Source: Rubellimicrobium rubrum (lineage in GTDB: Bacteria > Pseudomonadota > Alphaproteobacteria > Rhodobacterales > Rhodobacteraceae). Taken from it: a stretch of DNA of 64,000 nt. Location of the stretch: positions 60,288 to 124,287 of the forward strand of contig NZ_VDFU01000014.1 in the NCBI RefSeq assembly GCF_006152115.1, in the 5' to 3' direction. Of this stretch, positions 28,327 to 37,419 are shown piece by piece (position 1 is the stretch's first letter; each line of letters opens with the position of its first letter). The position numbers and the translations under genes are program-made. The notes under the pieces were generated by a model, which searched no databases, was not told the origin of the DNA, and saw only the letters and a program-made list of their open reading frames with translations.

Positions 28327-30854
28327 TCACCGCCGCACGTCTGGCCGCGCGCGAGCTGCGTGGCGGCCTCAAGGGCGGGCTGCGCGGCTTCCGCATCTTC
28401 CTTCTCTGCCTCATGCTTGGCGTCGCTGCCATTGCGGCTGTGGGCACCGTGCGCACCGCAATCGAGGCAGGCCTTGAGCGCGAGGGCGCCCGTCTCCTGG
28501 GCGGTGACGCCGAGGCCGAGCTGACCTATCGCTTTGCCACCCCTGAGGAACGGGCCTGGCTGGGCAGTCTTGGCCCCCGCGTCTCCGAGGTCGTGGACTT
28601 CCGCAGCCTCGCCGTGGCCGACCCCGATGGCCGGGGGGACCGGGCGCTGACGCAGGTCAAGGCGGTGGACGACCTGTATCCGCTGATCGGAGAGGTGGAG
28701 TTGGACCCACCCCTGCCGCTCGCTCGGGCGCTCGATGGGGGTGCCCTCCCCAGCCTCGTGATGGAGCGGGTCCTGGCCGACCGCCTTGCGCTGGAGGTCG
28801 GGGATCGGGTTCGGCTCGGGACGCAGGACTTCACGTTGTCGGCCATCCTCACCCGCTATCCCGACAACTCCACGGCGGGCTTCGGACTTGGGCCACGGAC
28901 GATTGTCCGGACCGAGGATCTCGCCAATTCAGGGCTCCTGGCCGAAGGCACGCTGTTCAACACGCTTTATCGGATCGACCTTCCCGCAACGGCCGACCTC
29001 GATGCATTGGCCGGGGAAGCCGGCCGCTTGTGGCAGGATCGGGGGCTACGCTGGCGGGACGCCCGCGACGGCGCGGGCGGCACCCAGGAGGTCGTGGAGC
29101 GCCTAGGCCGTTTCCTCGTCCTCGTGGGGCTGTCCGGCCTGGCCGTCGGAGGCGTGGGCGTCTCGGCCGCCGTGGGCGCTTATCTGGCGGCCAAGGCCGA
29201 GGTCATCGCCACGCTGCGAACCCTTGGGGCCTCGCGCGCGATGATCTTTGCGAGCTACTTCCTCCAGATCGGGGCGCTGGGGCTCGTCGGGGTGGTGCTG
29301 GGCCTCGTTCTGGGTGCGGGTTTGCCGCAGCTTCTTGCGCCTTGGATCAAGACCCAGCTCCCCGTACCCGCCGAGTTCGCGTTGTACTGGGGCCCGCTGG
29401 GCGAGGCGCTCCTTTACGGCGTTCTCGCGATGCTGCTCTTCACCCTGTGGCCTCTCGCCCGGGCAGGCGACATCCGCGCCGCGACGCTGTTTCGCGATGC
29501 CCTGGCCGGGGGCCCTCGCCTGCCGCGCCCACCCTATCTTATCGCCACCGCCGTCATCCTGGCGGTTCTGCTGGCCGCGGCGTCTTACTTTCAAGGGGCG
29601 GTGGCCCTCACCCTCTGGACCGCTGCCGGGATCGCCGGGGCGCTCCTGCTCCTTGCGCTCGTGGCGACGCTGGCGCGCGGCCTGGCCCGCCGGCTGTCGG
29701 GACGGACGCGGGGGTGGCCCACCCTGCGCCTGGCCTTGGGCTCCATCGGTGCACAAGGGGGAGAGGCTGTCCCGGTGGTGCTGTCCCTAGGTCTTGGGCT
29801 GACGGTCCTGGCCACCGTGGGGCAGATCGACGGCAACCTCCGCCGGGCGATCTCGGGCGACCTGCCCGCCATCGCACCCTCCTACTTCGTCGTGGATATC
29901 CAGCCCGACCAGATCGACGGCTTCCGCGAGCGGCTGTCTGCCAATCCGGCCGTCGAGCGGCTGGAAGCCGCGCCCATGCTCCGGGGCCTCATCGCCCGGA
30001 TCAACGGCGTCCCCGCCGAGGACTATGCCGGAGGCCACTGGGTGCTGCAGGGCGACCGAGGGATCACCTACTCGGCCACGCCGCCCCCCGGCACCACCAT
30101 CACGGCAGGGGAATGGTGGCCCGAGGATTATGCGGGCCCGCCCCTCGTCTCCGTGGCTGCCGAGGAGGGCGGTGAGATGGGCCTCAAGCTGGGCGACACC
30201 ATCACCGTGAACGTGCTGGGCCGCGACATCGAAGCGTCCATCGCCAGCTTCCGCGAGGTCGACTTCCAGAGCGCCGGAATCGGCTTCATCCTGGCCCTGA
30301 ACCCTTCGGCGCTCCAGGGCGCGCCGCACAGCTGGATCGCGACCGTCTATTCGACCGAGGAAGCCGAGGGGCCGATCCTGCGCGATCTCGCCGAGGCCTA
30401 TCCCAACATCACCGCCATCCGCATCCGCGATGCGGTAGACGAGGCGCAGCGCATCATTGAGGGCGCGACTTCCGCCATCCGCGTGGCAGCCCTCGCGACC
30501 CTGGCCACGGGTTTTCTGGTCCTGATCGGGGCGGCGGCGGCCGGAGAGCGCGCCCGCGCCTGGGAAGCCGCGATCCTCAAGACCCTTGGCGCAGGGCGGC
30601 CACTGATCCTGCGGAGCTTTGCCCTGCGTGCCGCTCTCTTGGGCCTCGCAGCCGGAGTGGTCGCGCTGGGCGCGGGGCTCCTTGGGGCCTGGGCAGTGAT
30701 GACCTTCGTGATGGACGGCGACTTCCACGTCGTCTGGGGCAACGCGCTGGCCATCATCGGGGGAGGCACACTCGCGACGCTGCTGACCGGGCTCCTTTTC
30801 GCGCTCAGGCCGCTTTCCGTGCGGCCTGCCCGAATGCTGAGAGCGCGGGAGTGA
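28323..30854 (+). CDS. ybbP: FtsX-family ABC permease (YbbP-like)
   Basis: 843 residues, the size of YbbP. Membrane segments: one near residues 20-40 (FRIFLLCLMLGVAAIAAVG), a group around 255-400, another around 410-450, and the last three in the final 130 residues (GFLVLIGAAAAGER, LLGLAAGVVALGAGLLGAWAVM, LAIIGGGTLATLLTGLLFAL). Two large periplasmic domains lie between. YbbAP pairs are thought to move or extract hydrophobic compounds at the inner membrane, and the coupling with periplasmic TesA suggests a lipid-related task. Confidence 0.92.
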   Translation: MITAARLAARELRGGLKGGLRGFRIFLLCLMLGVAAIAAVGTVRTAIEAGLEREGARLLGGDAEAELTYRFATPEERAWLGSLGPRVSEVVDFRSLAVADPDGRGDRALTQVKAVDDLYPLIGEVELDPPLPLARALDGGALPSLVMERVLADRLALEVGDRVRLGTQDFTLSAILTRYPDNSTAGFGLGPRTIVRTEDLANSGLLAEGTLFNTLYRIDLPATADLDALAGEAGRLWQDRGLRWRDARDGAGGTQEVVERLGRFLVLVGLSGLAVGGVGVSAAVGAYLAAKAEVIATLRTLGASRAMIFASYFLQIGALGLVGVVLGLVLGAGLPQLLAPWIKTQLPVPAEFALYWGPLGEALLYGVLAMLLFTLWPLARAGDIRAATLFRDALAGGPRLPRPPYLIATAVILAVLLAAASYFQGAVALTLWTAAGIAGALLLLALVATLARGLARRLSGRTRGWPTLRLALGSIGAQGGEAVPVVLSLGLGLTVLATVGQIDGNLRRAISGDLPAIAPSYFVVDIQPDQIDGFRERLSANPAVERLEAAPMLRGLIARINGVPAEDYAGGHWVLQGDRGITYSATPPPGTTITAGEWWPEDYAGPPLVSVAAEEGGEMGLKLGDTITVNVLGRDIEASIASFREVDFQSAGIGFILALNPSALQGAPHSWIATVYSTEEAEGPILRDLAEAYPNITAIRIRDAVDEAQRIIEGATSAIRVAALATLATGFLVLIGAAAAGERARAWEAAILKTLGAGRPLILRSFALRAALLGLAAGVVALGAGLLGAWAVMTFVMDGDFHVVWGNALAIIGGGTLATLLTGLLFALRPLSVRPARMLRARE

Positions 30855-30891
30855 GCCGCCGGCTGTCCGGCGGCCTTCCATTGGCTGCGGG

Positions 30892-32217
30892 TCAGTCGGC
30901 CAGTGACGGCTTGACTTGGAGAAGCGGCATGAGGGCCGCCATCTCGGGCCCGGCGTCGCGCCCGGTCACGACGCGGCGGAGCGGCAGGAACAGGCCCTTG
31001 CCCTTTCGCCCCGTGGACGACTTGAGGGCGTTCGTCCACTCGTTCCAGGTGGACTCAGTATAAGGCGGCGCGCCTAGCGCCTCCAGCGCCTGGGTCGCGA
31101 ACTCCCGGTCCTCGTCTGCGGCCACTCCGGCCTTGCCCTCGGACAGCACGCGCCACCAGTCGGCAATGTCGCCCGACTTGGCGACGTTCTCGTGCAGCAC
31201 GGCCCAGAAGGCTGCGTGCAGGGACTCGGGAACCCCGGCCTGCGCCAGCACGGAGGCGACCGCCTCAACGGACTTGGCGCTCAGCACGCGCTGGGTCAGC
31301 GGCCACAGGTCCTCGGCGTCGAACTTGGTGGGCGCCGCACCGAAGCTGTCAAGCCGGAAGCCGTCCACGACCTCCTGCACGGAGGAGCGCAACTCCACGG
31401 GATCGGATGACCCCAGCCGCGCCATGAGCGACAGCACCGCCATCGGCTCCAGCCCCTGCCCGCGCAGGTCGCGCAAGCTGAGCGTGCCCAGCCGCTTTGA
31501 CAGCCCCTCGCCTTGGGGCCCGGTCAGCAGCGAATGGTGCGCGAAGCGCGGCGGCTCGGCCCCGAGCGCCCGGATGATCTGGATCTGCGTGGCCGTGTTG
31601 GTGACGTGGTCCGCCCCCCGCACGATGTCCGTGACGGCCATCTCGCTGTCATCGACCGAGGACGCGAAGGTATAAAGCCACTGCCCGTCCTCCTTCTGGA
31701 TCACAGGGTCGGACACGCTTGCGGCATCGATGGAAATTGGGCCCAGGATTCCGTCCTCCCACTCGATCCGGCCGGGGTCGAGGAGGAAGCGCCAATGCGA
31801 CGGACGCTCCGCCCGCAGCTTCGCCTTCTCGTCCTCGGACAGCTTCAGCGCGGCGCGGTCATAGACCGGCGGCTTGCCCATGGAGAGCTGCTTTTTGCGC
31901 TTGAGGTCCAGTTCGGTCGAGCTTTCGAAACATTCGTAGACCCGCCCGGCCGCGATCAGCCGCTGCTTGGCGTCCTCGTAACGATCGGTCCGCAACGATT
32001 GCCGCTCTTCCCGGTCCCAGGTCAGCCCGAGCCAGGTCAGGTCCTCCTTGAGACCCTGCACGTACTCCTCCTTGGACCGCACCGGGTCGGTGTCGTCCAG
32101 GCGCAGGATGAAGGTTCCGCCGTTCTGTCGCGCGATGGCATAGTTGAACAGCGCGGCGCGCAGATTGCCGATGTGGATCCAGCCGGTGGGGGACGGAGCG
32201 AAGCGGGTGACGGTCAT
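30892..32217 (-). CDS. gltX: Glutamyl-tRNA synthetase (second, GltX2-type)
   Basis: 441 residues from the ATG at 32217 with AAGGAC upstream. HIGH-type motif HIGN at 15-18 and KMSKS-type loop KRLGTLS at 241-247. A KRLGxxS loop, rather than KLSKRxG, marks the shorter GltX paralogue that many alphaproteobacteria carry beside the normal one and that may charge tRNA-Gln for later amidation. The C-terminal anticodon-binding domain is present up to residue 441. It converges with the ybbP end. Confidence 0.93.
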   Translation of the reverse strand: MTVTRFAPSPTGWIHIGNLRAALFNYAIARQNGGTFILRLDDTDPVRSKEEYVQGLKEDLTWLGLTWDREERQSLRTDRYEDAKQRLIAAGRVYECFESSTELDLKRKKQLSMGKPPVYDRAALKLSEDEKAKLRAERPSHWRFLLDPGRIEWEDGILGPISIDAASVSDPVIQKEDGQWLYTFASSVDDSEMAVTDIVRGADHVTNTATQIQIIRALGAEPPRFAHHSLLTGPQGEGLSKRLGTLSLRDLRGQGLEPMAVLSLMARLGSSDPVELRSSVQEVVDGFRLDSFGAAPTKFDAEDLWPLTQRVLSAKSVEAVASVLAQAGVPESLHAAFWAVLHENVAKSGDIADWWRVLSEGKAGVAADEDREFATQALEALGAPPYTESTWNEWTNALKSSTGRKGKGLFLPLRRVVTGRDAGPEMAALMPLLQVKPSLAD

Positions 32218-32283
32218 GGGCACGGTCCTTCGAAGGTGGGCGAGCCCTTCCACAGACGCCCCGCTTTGTCCATATGAAGCACC

Positions 32284-32676
32284 ATGGACCAGATCGCCCC
32301 CAGCCTTGACGAGATCGAGGAGCTCGCCCGCGAGACTGTCGCGAACCTTCCCCCCGCCTTCCGTGAGGCCGCGCAGGCCGTCGCCCTCCGCGTCGCGGAC
32401 TTCGCCTCGGACGAGATCTTGGAAGAGATGGAGATGGAGCCCTTCGACCTCACGGGCCTTTATGACGGCGTGCCGCTGACCGAGAAGTCGAACTGGGACG
32501 TGCCGCACGGACCGGACACCGTCTGGCTGTTCCGACGCCCGATCCTGGACGAATGGGCCGAGCGGGGCAACGTCACCATTGCCGACCTCGTGGCGCATGT
32601 CACGATTCACGAGTTCGCCCACCATTTCGGCTGGTCCGACGACGACATCGCCGCCATCGACCAGTGGTGGCACTGA
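32284..32676 (+). CDS. Metallopeptidase-family protein (zincin-like, DUF1025/MPT)
   Basis: 130 residues. The zinc motif HExxH appears as HEFAHHFG near the end (~residues 109-116), followed by a conserved Asp pair (WSDDDIAAID). The first part (LDEIEELARETVANLPPAFREAAQAVALRVADF) is the helical start seen in this family of small possible metallopeptidases, common in Rhodobacterales. The substrate is unknown. It is divergent from gltX with 66 nt between starts. Confidence 0.85.
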   Translation: MDQIAPSLDEIEELARETVANLPPAFREAAQAVALRVADFASDEILEEMEMEPFDLTGLYDGVPLTEKSNWDVPHGPDTVWLFRRPILDEWAERGNVTIADLVAHVTIHEFAHHFGWSDDDIAAIDQWWH

Positions 32677-32780
32677 AGGGCCGTGCGCCCATGAACACCT
32701 CTTTGCGCGAAAGGGTGAATGGCGGATCGGTCATCACGCCCTAGGCTCCCGCCCATTCAAGGCATCCGAGGGAGACCACC

Positions 32781-33719
32781 ATGACGCTGTCACGACGCCG
32801 GTTGATGATTGCAGGCGCCGCGGTTCCACTGGCCGCGCCCTATCTGCTCCGGGCCCGGCCCGCCGTCGCGCAGGATGACCATGGTCACGGCGCCTCGGCC
32901 GCCGCGCCGTTCCCGCTGCATCGCGTGTTCAACCTGGGGGACATGCAGCTAACCGTCCTCCTGGCCGGAGGGGGCCAGCAGGAGAACCCCCACGAGATCT
33001 TCGGCCTCAATGTCGATGACGCCACCTTCGAACAGGTCAGCCAAGAGAACTTCATCCCGTCCGACCGCACCGTGGGCTTCATGCAGCCGACGCTGGTGAC
33101 CGCCGGGGAGAACCGCATCCTGTTCGACACGGGCATGGTGGCGGGCGGGCTGGTCGCGGCGATGCAGGACGGGGGCCTGACGCCGGCCGACGTCACCCAT
33201 GTCGTGCTCACCCACATGCACCCCGACCATATCGGCGGCTTGACCGATGACGCGGGCGCCCCGACCTTCCCCAACGCCGCCTATGTCGCGGGCCGCGTGG
33301 AGTTCGACGCCTGGGCGGCGCAGAACAACGAGATGTTCGAAGCCAAGGTCCGCCCGTTCGAGGGCGCCATGACCTTTGTGGCCGAAGGGGACGAGGTCGC
33401 GCCTGGCATCACCGCCATGGAGACCTTTGGCCACACGCCCGGCCACATGGCCTTCATGCTCGCGAGCGGTGACCGCAGCCTTCTGATGACGGGCGACGTC
33501 GTGAACCACTATGTCTGGTCGATGCAACACCCGGACTGGGAGGTGCAGTACGACATGGACAAACCCGCCGCCGCGGAGACGCGCAAGCGCGTGCTGGGAA
33601 TGCTCGCGACCGACCGCGTCCCCATGATGGGCTATCACATGCCTGCGCCCGGCGTAGGCTTCGTGGAAGCCATGGGCGACGGCTTCCGCTGGGTGCCCGC
33701 GACCTACCAGTTCATGTGA
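32781..33719 (+). CDS. Tat-exported metallo-beta-lactamase-fold hydrolase
   Basis: 312 residues. Twin-arginine signal SRRRLMIAGAAVPLAAPYLLRARPAVAQ (1-31), then a His-rich DDHGHG start of the mature protein. The MBL motif HMHPDH is at about residues 144-149, with GHTPGHMAF, LMTGDVVNH and YHMPAPGVGF supplying the other metal ligands. Architecture fits quorum-quenching lactonase-like or other MBL hydrolases; the substrate is not readable. RBS GGGAGA is 8 nt upstream. It is a single gene between the metallopeptidase and the PfkB kinase. Confidence 0.88.
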   Translation: MTLSRRRLMIAGAAVPLAAPYLLRARPAVAQDDHGHGASAAAPFPLHRVFNLGDMQLTVLLAGGGQQENPHEIFGLNVDDATFEQVSQENFIPSDRTVGFMQPTLVTAGENRILFDTGMVAGGLVAAMQDGGLTPADVTHVVLTHMHPDHIGGLTDDAGAPTFPNAAYVAGRVEFDAWAAQNNEMFEAKVRPFEGAMTFVAEGDEVAPGITAMETFGHTPGHMAFMLASGDRSLLMTGDVVNHYVWSMQHPDWEVQYDMDKPAAAETRKRVLGMLATDRVPMMGYHMPAPGVGFVEAMGDGFRWVPATYQFM

Positions 33720-33842
33720 CCGGGCGCCGGGGGGTTTACGAGCCCTCCTCCTCCCATGGGCCGGCGCCGGACCCGCGGCGCCGGCTGCTTGCATCGCCGC
33801 GACGCCCCCGGCATGGTCGCCTCGACCTTTAAGGGCCCTGCC

Positions 33843-34793
33843 ATGCGCGACATCCTCACAGTCACCCTGAATCCCGCGCTCGATTTCGCGACCTCGGTCG
33901 ACAGCGTCGCGCCGGGGGTCAAGCTCCGCTGCGCGCCGACGCGTACCGACCCCGGCGGCGGCGGCATCAACGTCAGCCGCGCCATCGCTTTGCTGGGGGG
34001 AACCTCGCGCTGCGTCGTGGCGCTGGCAGGCCGCAACGGCGAGGCCTTGGCCGACCTCCTGCGCGAAGCCGGGATCGAGCTCATCGTCCACAAGGCCCCC
34101 GGCGAGACACGCTCCTCCCTGTCGGTGCGCGACGAAAAGCGGGGCGAGCAATACCGCTTCATGCTGCCCGGTCCGCCTTGGGGTCCGATGGACGTGATCG
34201 CGGCGGAGAAGACCATCGTGGAATCGGCGCAGCCCGGTGGGCTCGTGGTGATCTCGGGCACCATGCCGCCCGGCGTCCTGCCTCAGCTTGTCCCCGACCT
34301 GTGCGGCAAGCTGCAGGCCAAGGGCTGCGAGGTGGTCGTCGACACGTCCGGACCTTCCCTCCACCTGCTTGCTCGGGCCAACGGCACGTCCGCGCCGGAC
34401 GTCCTGCGCATGAACCAGGAAGAGGCGGACGACCTTGCAGGGCGCAAGCTCCTCGACATCAACGACAGCGCCGATTTTGCGCAGTCGCTTGTCCGGCGGG
34501 GTGTGGCCCGGATGGTCATCGTGGCCCGCGGTCCCGAGGGTTCGGTGCTGGCCACCGAAGGGCAGCGCTTCCATTCCCGCGCAGCCGACGTGCCGGTTCG
34601 CAGCAAGGTCGGTGCGGGCGATACCTTCGTTGGCTCGTTCACGCTGGCCCTCGCCCGGGGCGAGCCGCTGGAGGAGGCACTTCGGCGCGGGGTGGCCGGG
34701 GCTTCGGCGGCGGTGATGACCGAAGGAACCGCGCTCTGCCGCCGCGAGGACGTGGAACGGCTGTTGGAGATCTGTCCGACCGCCCCGATCTGA
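33843..34793 (+). CDS. PfkB-family 1-phosphofructokinase / 6-phosphofructokinase II-like kinase
   Basis: 316 residues from the ATG at 33843 behind AAGGG. Starts ILTVTLNPALDFATSVDSVAPGVKLR, with GGGGINVSRAIALLGG (PfkB signature 1) and the catalytic VGAGDTFVGSF (signature 2, anion hole and base Asp) near residue 258. This subgroup includes FruK and PfkB (Pfk-2) sugar-phosphate kinases; without a fru operon nearby the precise substrate is open. It is cytoplasmic. The 45 nt after the MBL gene hold no feature. Confidence 0.87.
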   Translation: MRDILTVTLNPALDFATSVDSVAPGVKLRCAPTRTDPGGGGINVSRAIALLGGTSRCVVALAGRNGEALADLLREAGIELIVHKAPGETRSSLSVRDEKRGEQYRFMLPGPPWGPMDVIAAEKTIVESAQPGGLVVISGTMPPGVLPQLVPDLCGKLQAKGCEVVVDTSGPSLHLLARANGTSAPDVLRMNQEEADDLAGRKLLDINDSADFAQSLVRRGVARMVIVARGPEGSVLATEGQRFHSRAADVPVRSKVGAGDTFVGSFTLALARGEPLEEALRRGVAGASAAVMTEGTALCRREDVERLLEICPTAPI

Positions 34794-34919
34794 AGCCGGT
34801 TCCCGGTTCCCCCGCGCTCGTGATGCCCAGACGCCGGAAGGGCCGACCGGGTCGTGTTGTCACCCCTCCCCGCTCGGGATAGTCTGCCGCTCTGGGGCAG
34901 GCAGATCGGGGCAGCGACA

Positions 34920-36521
34920 GTGCGGCGCATCGGATTCTCATTGGCACTGGCGATGCTGGGCAGCGCGGCCTCGGCCCAGACTGTCGAGACCAAGCAATAC
35001 GAGGATGGCGGCATCTACGAGGGCGAGTTCGTCGGTGGCCTCCAGCACGGGACCGGCACCTACCGCCTGCCCGATGGTTACGAGTACACCGGCCAGTGGG
35101 TCGAGGGCGAGATCCGGGGCCAGGGCCGGGCGACCTTTGCCGACGGCTCGGTCTACGAGGGGCAGTTCGCGCAAGGCAAGCCCGAGGGTCAGGGGCGCAT
35201 CGCCTTTGCCGACGGCGGCACCTATGAGGGCACCTGGACGAACGGGGCGATCACCGGGCGGGGCGTCGCCGTCTATGCGAACGGCCTGCGCTACGAAGGC
35301 GAGTTCCGGGACGGCAAGCATCACGGCCAGGGCACGATGACCGCCCCGGATGGCACTGTCCATGAGGGCCAGTGGGTGGACGGGGTCAAGGAAGGCCAGG
35401 GCCGGATCACCTATCCCGACGGCTCGGTCTATGACGGGGGCCTTGTCAACGGTGTCCGCCAGGGGACAGGCACTCTCACGACGGCAGAGGGCCTGACCTA
35501 TGGGGGCGGCTGGGTGGAAGGCCGGATCGAGGGTGAGGGCAAGCTCACCCAGCCCAACGGCGACATCTACGAAGGTAGCTTCAAGGGCGGTCGTCGCGAA
35601 GGACGCGGAGTGGCAACCTATGCCAACGGCGATGTCTATGTGGGCGACTTCCATGCCGATCTCCGCCACGGGCGGGGACTCTTCACCGGCACCGATGGCT
35701 ATAAGGTCGAAGGCGAGTGGGTTGAGGGCCGGATCGAGGGAACGGGCACCGCGACCTATCCCGACGGTTCGGTCTATACGGGACCGTTCCGCAGCGATCT
35801 GGCCGATACCACGACAGCCTGCGAGCCGGGACCCCCGGCGTCGGGGCCCGAGGCGGCTGCGGCCCAGCCCGTCGCGACGACGCCCCAGCCCTGTGCCGTC
35901 GCAAATGGGCGGATCAGCTACCCGGACGGCTCCACCTATGAGGGGGAATGGAAGAAAGGGCGGATCGAGGGTCGCGGGACGGCCACCTATGCCAACGGCA
36001 TGGTCTATGAGGGCGCCTTCCTGAACGCCCGAAGCCACGGGCAAGGCAGGATGACCTACCCCGACGGCTACGTCTACGACGGTGAATGGGCCGAAGGGGA
36101 ACGCAACGGCCAAGGCACCGCGACCTATGAGGACGGCACGGTCTATGTCGGCGGCTTCCTGAAGGGACAGCGGCATGGACAGGGCCGGATCACCATGCCC
36201 GACGGCTTCACCTACGAGGGCGAGTGGTCGGAGGGCGGGATCAACGGCCAAGGCAAGGCGACCTATGCCAACGGCGACGTCTACGAGGGCCAGTTCGCCA
36301 ATGGCCGCCGCGAGGGTGAGGGCACGATGCGCTATGCCTCGGGCCAGGTCGAACAGGGACTCTGGCGGGATGGGGTCCTCGTCGGGGCCGATACGCCCGC
36401 AGCCGCTAGTTCCGGTTCCGTGCCGGGCTCCACGCCTCCGCCCGAAGCCGCGGTACCCGACGAGGCTGAGGCCCTCCCGGAGGACTCCGTCCAGCCAAGC
36501 ACGCCCGAAGTCGCGCAGTAG
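34920..36521 (+). CDS. Exported MORN-repeat protein
   Basis: 533 residues from a GTG at 34920; this start gives a clean signal peptide (VRRIGFSLALAMLGSAASAQ). About eighteen 23-residue MORN repeats of the YEGEW-x-G-x(2)-G-x-G-x(4)-DG type follow. There are 11 to 12 copies, then a ~35-residue Pro/Ala-rich break with two Cys (ACEPGPP..QPCAV), then 6 to 7 more copies. The C-terminal 45 residues are low-complexity Pro/Glu/Ala. MORN arrays form extended beta hairpins that bind lipids or act as scaffolds. Probably periplasmic or outer-membrane associated (inference). Confidence 0.88.
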   Translation: MRRIGFSLALAMLGSAASAQTVETKQYEDGGIYEGEFVGGLQHGTGTYRLPDGYEYTGQWVEGEIRGQGRATFADGSVYEGQFAQGKPEGQGRIAFADGGTYEGTWTNGAITGRGVAVYANGLRYEGEFRDGKHHGQGTMTAPDGTVHEGQWVDGVKEGQGRITYPDGSVYDGGLVNGVRQGTGTLTTAEGLTYGGGWVEGRIEGEGKLTQPNGDIYEGSFKGGRREGRGVATYANGDVYVGDFHADLRHGRGLFTGTDGYKVEGEWVEGRIEGTGTATYPDGSVYTGPFRSDLADTTTACEPGPPASGPEAAAAQPVATTPQPCAVANGRISYPDGSTYEGEWKKGRIEGRGTATYANGMVYEGAFLNARSHGQGRMTYPDGYVYDGEWAEGERNGQGTATYEDGTVYVGGFLKGQRHGQGRITMPDGFTYEGEWSEGGINGQGKATYANGDVYEGQFANGRREGEGTMRYASGQVEQGLWRDGVLVGADTPAAASSGSVPGSTPPPEAAVPDEAEALPEDSVQPSTPEVAQ

Positions 36522-36545
36522 CAGCTCCGCAGAAGGGGCGGGCTG

Positions 36546-37211
36546 TCACCACGGCACCTCGCGCCCCTCGTGATCCCAGAATCGTCCGGTCTCGTCGGGG
36601 GTCAATCGGGCCAGGACGGCAAGGAGCCTCCGAGCCGCCTCGTCCGGGGCCAGTTTGTCATGGGACGGCGTGTAGGCGGCGGTGAACGGCGTCGCGACCG
36701 TGCCCGGATGCAGCGCGGCCACGACCGCGTCCCGGTGCGATCGGCCCAGTTCGATCGCGGTGCCCCGGATGATCTGGTTCAGCGCCGCCTTGGAGGCGCG
36801 ATAACTGTGCCAGCCGCCCAGGCGATTGTCGCCGATCGACCCGACCCGAGCCGACAGAACGCCCAGCACCGACCGCCCGGTGCGCGGCAGCAGGCGCGGC
36901 GCATGGCGCAGCACCAGCGTGGGGCCGATGGCGTTCACCTGCATGACCTCGGCCATGGTCGGGCCATCCAGCGCGGCCAACGACTTCTCGGGCGTCCGCC
37001 CAGGAACCGCGAGAATTCCGGTAGCCAGGATGATCACCTCGAACGGGCCCGTCACAGATTGCATCGCTCGTTCGATGGTCTTGCTGTCGCGCAGGTCCAA
37101 ACCGTTGCCTGATCGCGACAAGGTCGTGACCTCTGCCCCTTTCGCGGCCAGCGCTGCCGCCAACGCAGTTCCGATGCCGCCCGAAGATCCGATCACCAAG
37201 GCCCGTTCCAT
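36546..37211 (-). CDS. Short-chain dehydrogenase/reductase
   Basis: 221 residues. The nucleotide motif GSSGGIG (residues 8-14) and the catalytic YxxxK in WHSYRASKAALNQ are present; the strand before it has VLSARVGSIGDN, with Ser. The end is AALHPGTVATPFT, then GRFWDHEGREVPW, as in cell-cell signalling CsgA-like SDRs of alphaproteobacteria. It uses NAD(P)H; the substrate is unknown. It converges with the MORN gene (24 nt) and is divergent from the leu leader. Confidence 0.87.
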   Translation of the reverse strand: MERALVIGSSGGIGTALAAALAAKGAEVTTLSRSGNGLDLRDSKTIERAMQSVTGPFEVIILATGILAVPGRTPEKSLAALDGPTMAEVMQVNAIGPTLVLRHAPRLLPRTGRSVLGVLSARVGSIGDNRLGGWHSYRASKAALNQIIRGTAIELGRSHRDAVVAALHPGTVATPFTAAYTPSHDKLAPDEAARRLLAVLARLTPDETGRFWDHEGREVPW

Positions 37212-37345
37212 GACATCAGGCTAGCGGTCAAAGCAAAGCGGGCCAAGCTGGACCAGCATGTCATCCCCCCGGATTCCGTCCGAAACGTCCGGGAACGCCC
37301 ATCGCCCCTTTTCCCCGGCGGAAGATGGCGCTATCGTTCCCGCCC

Positions 37346-37384
37346 ATGACGCAGCGCGCCCTCCTTCTCCTTAGCCGCCTCTGA
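37346..37384 (+). CDS. leuL: leu leader peptide (attenuator)
   Basis: A 12-residue reading frame, MTQRALLLLSRL, stops 35 nt before the leuA ATG. Codons 6-9 are four consecutive leucine codons (CTC CTT CTC CTT) and a fifth leucine is the last codon. This is the design of a leucine-sensing leader: stalled ribosomes at the Leu run report low charged tRNA-Leu. A ribosome binding site is only weak (GGAAG about 20 nt upstream). Its stop codon overlaps the 5' arm of a hairpin that ends at the leuA Shine-Dalgarno sequence. Confidence 0.75.
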   Translation: MTQRALLLLSRL

Positions 37385-37409
37385 GCGGGCCGTCCCGGCG
37401 CCGCCGCTC
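37383..37409 (+). promoter_or_regulatory. Stem-loop between leu leader and leuA
   Basis: GAGCGG at 37383-37388 pairs with CCGCTC at 37404-37409, with a GC-rich 15-nt interior that can pair further. The 5' arm begins inside the leader stop codon and the 3' arm directly abuts GGAGGAG, the leuA ribosome binding site. There is no U-run, so it may act by blocking translation initiation or with Rho rather than as a simple intrinsic terminator. The alternative pairing that would form on ribosome stalling is not resolved by eye. Confidence 0.5.
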
Positions 37410-37419
37410 GGAGGAGTTC

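Noticed and set aside
35000..36360. Regular repeats in the DNA at the MORN gene.
   Set aside because: They are the coding repeats of the MORN protein (period 69 nt), not a DNA-level array.
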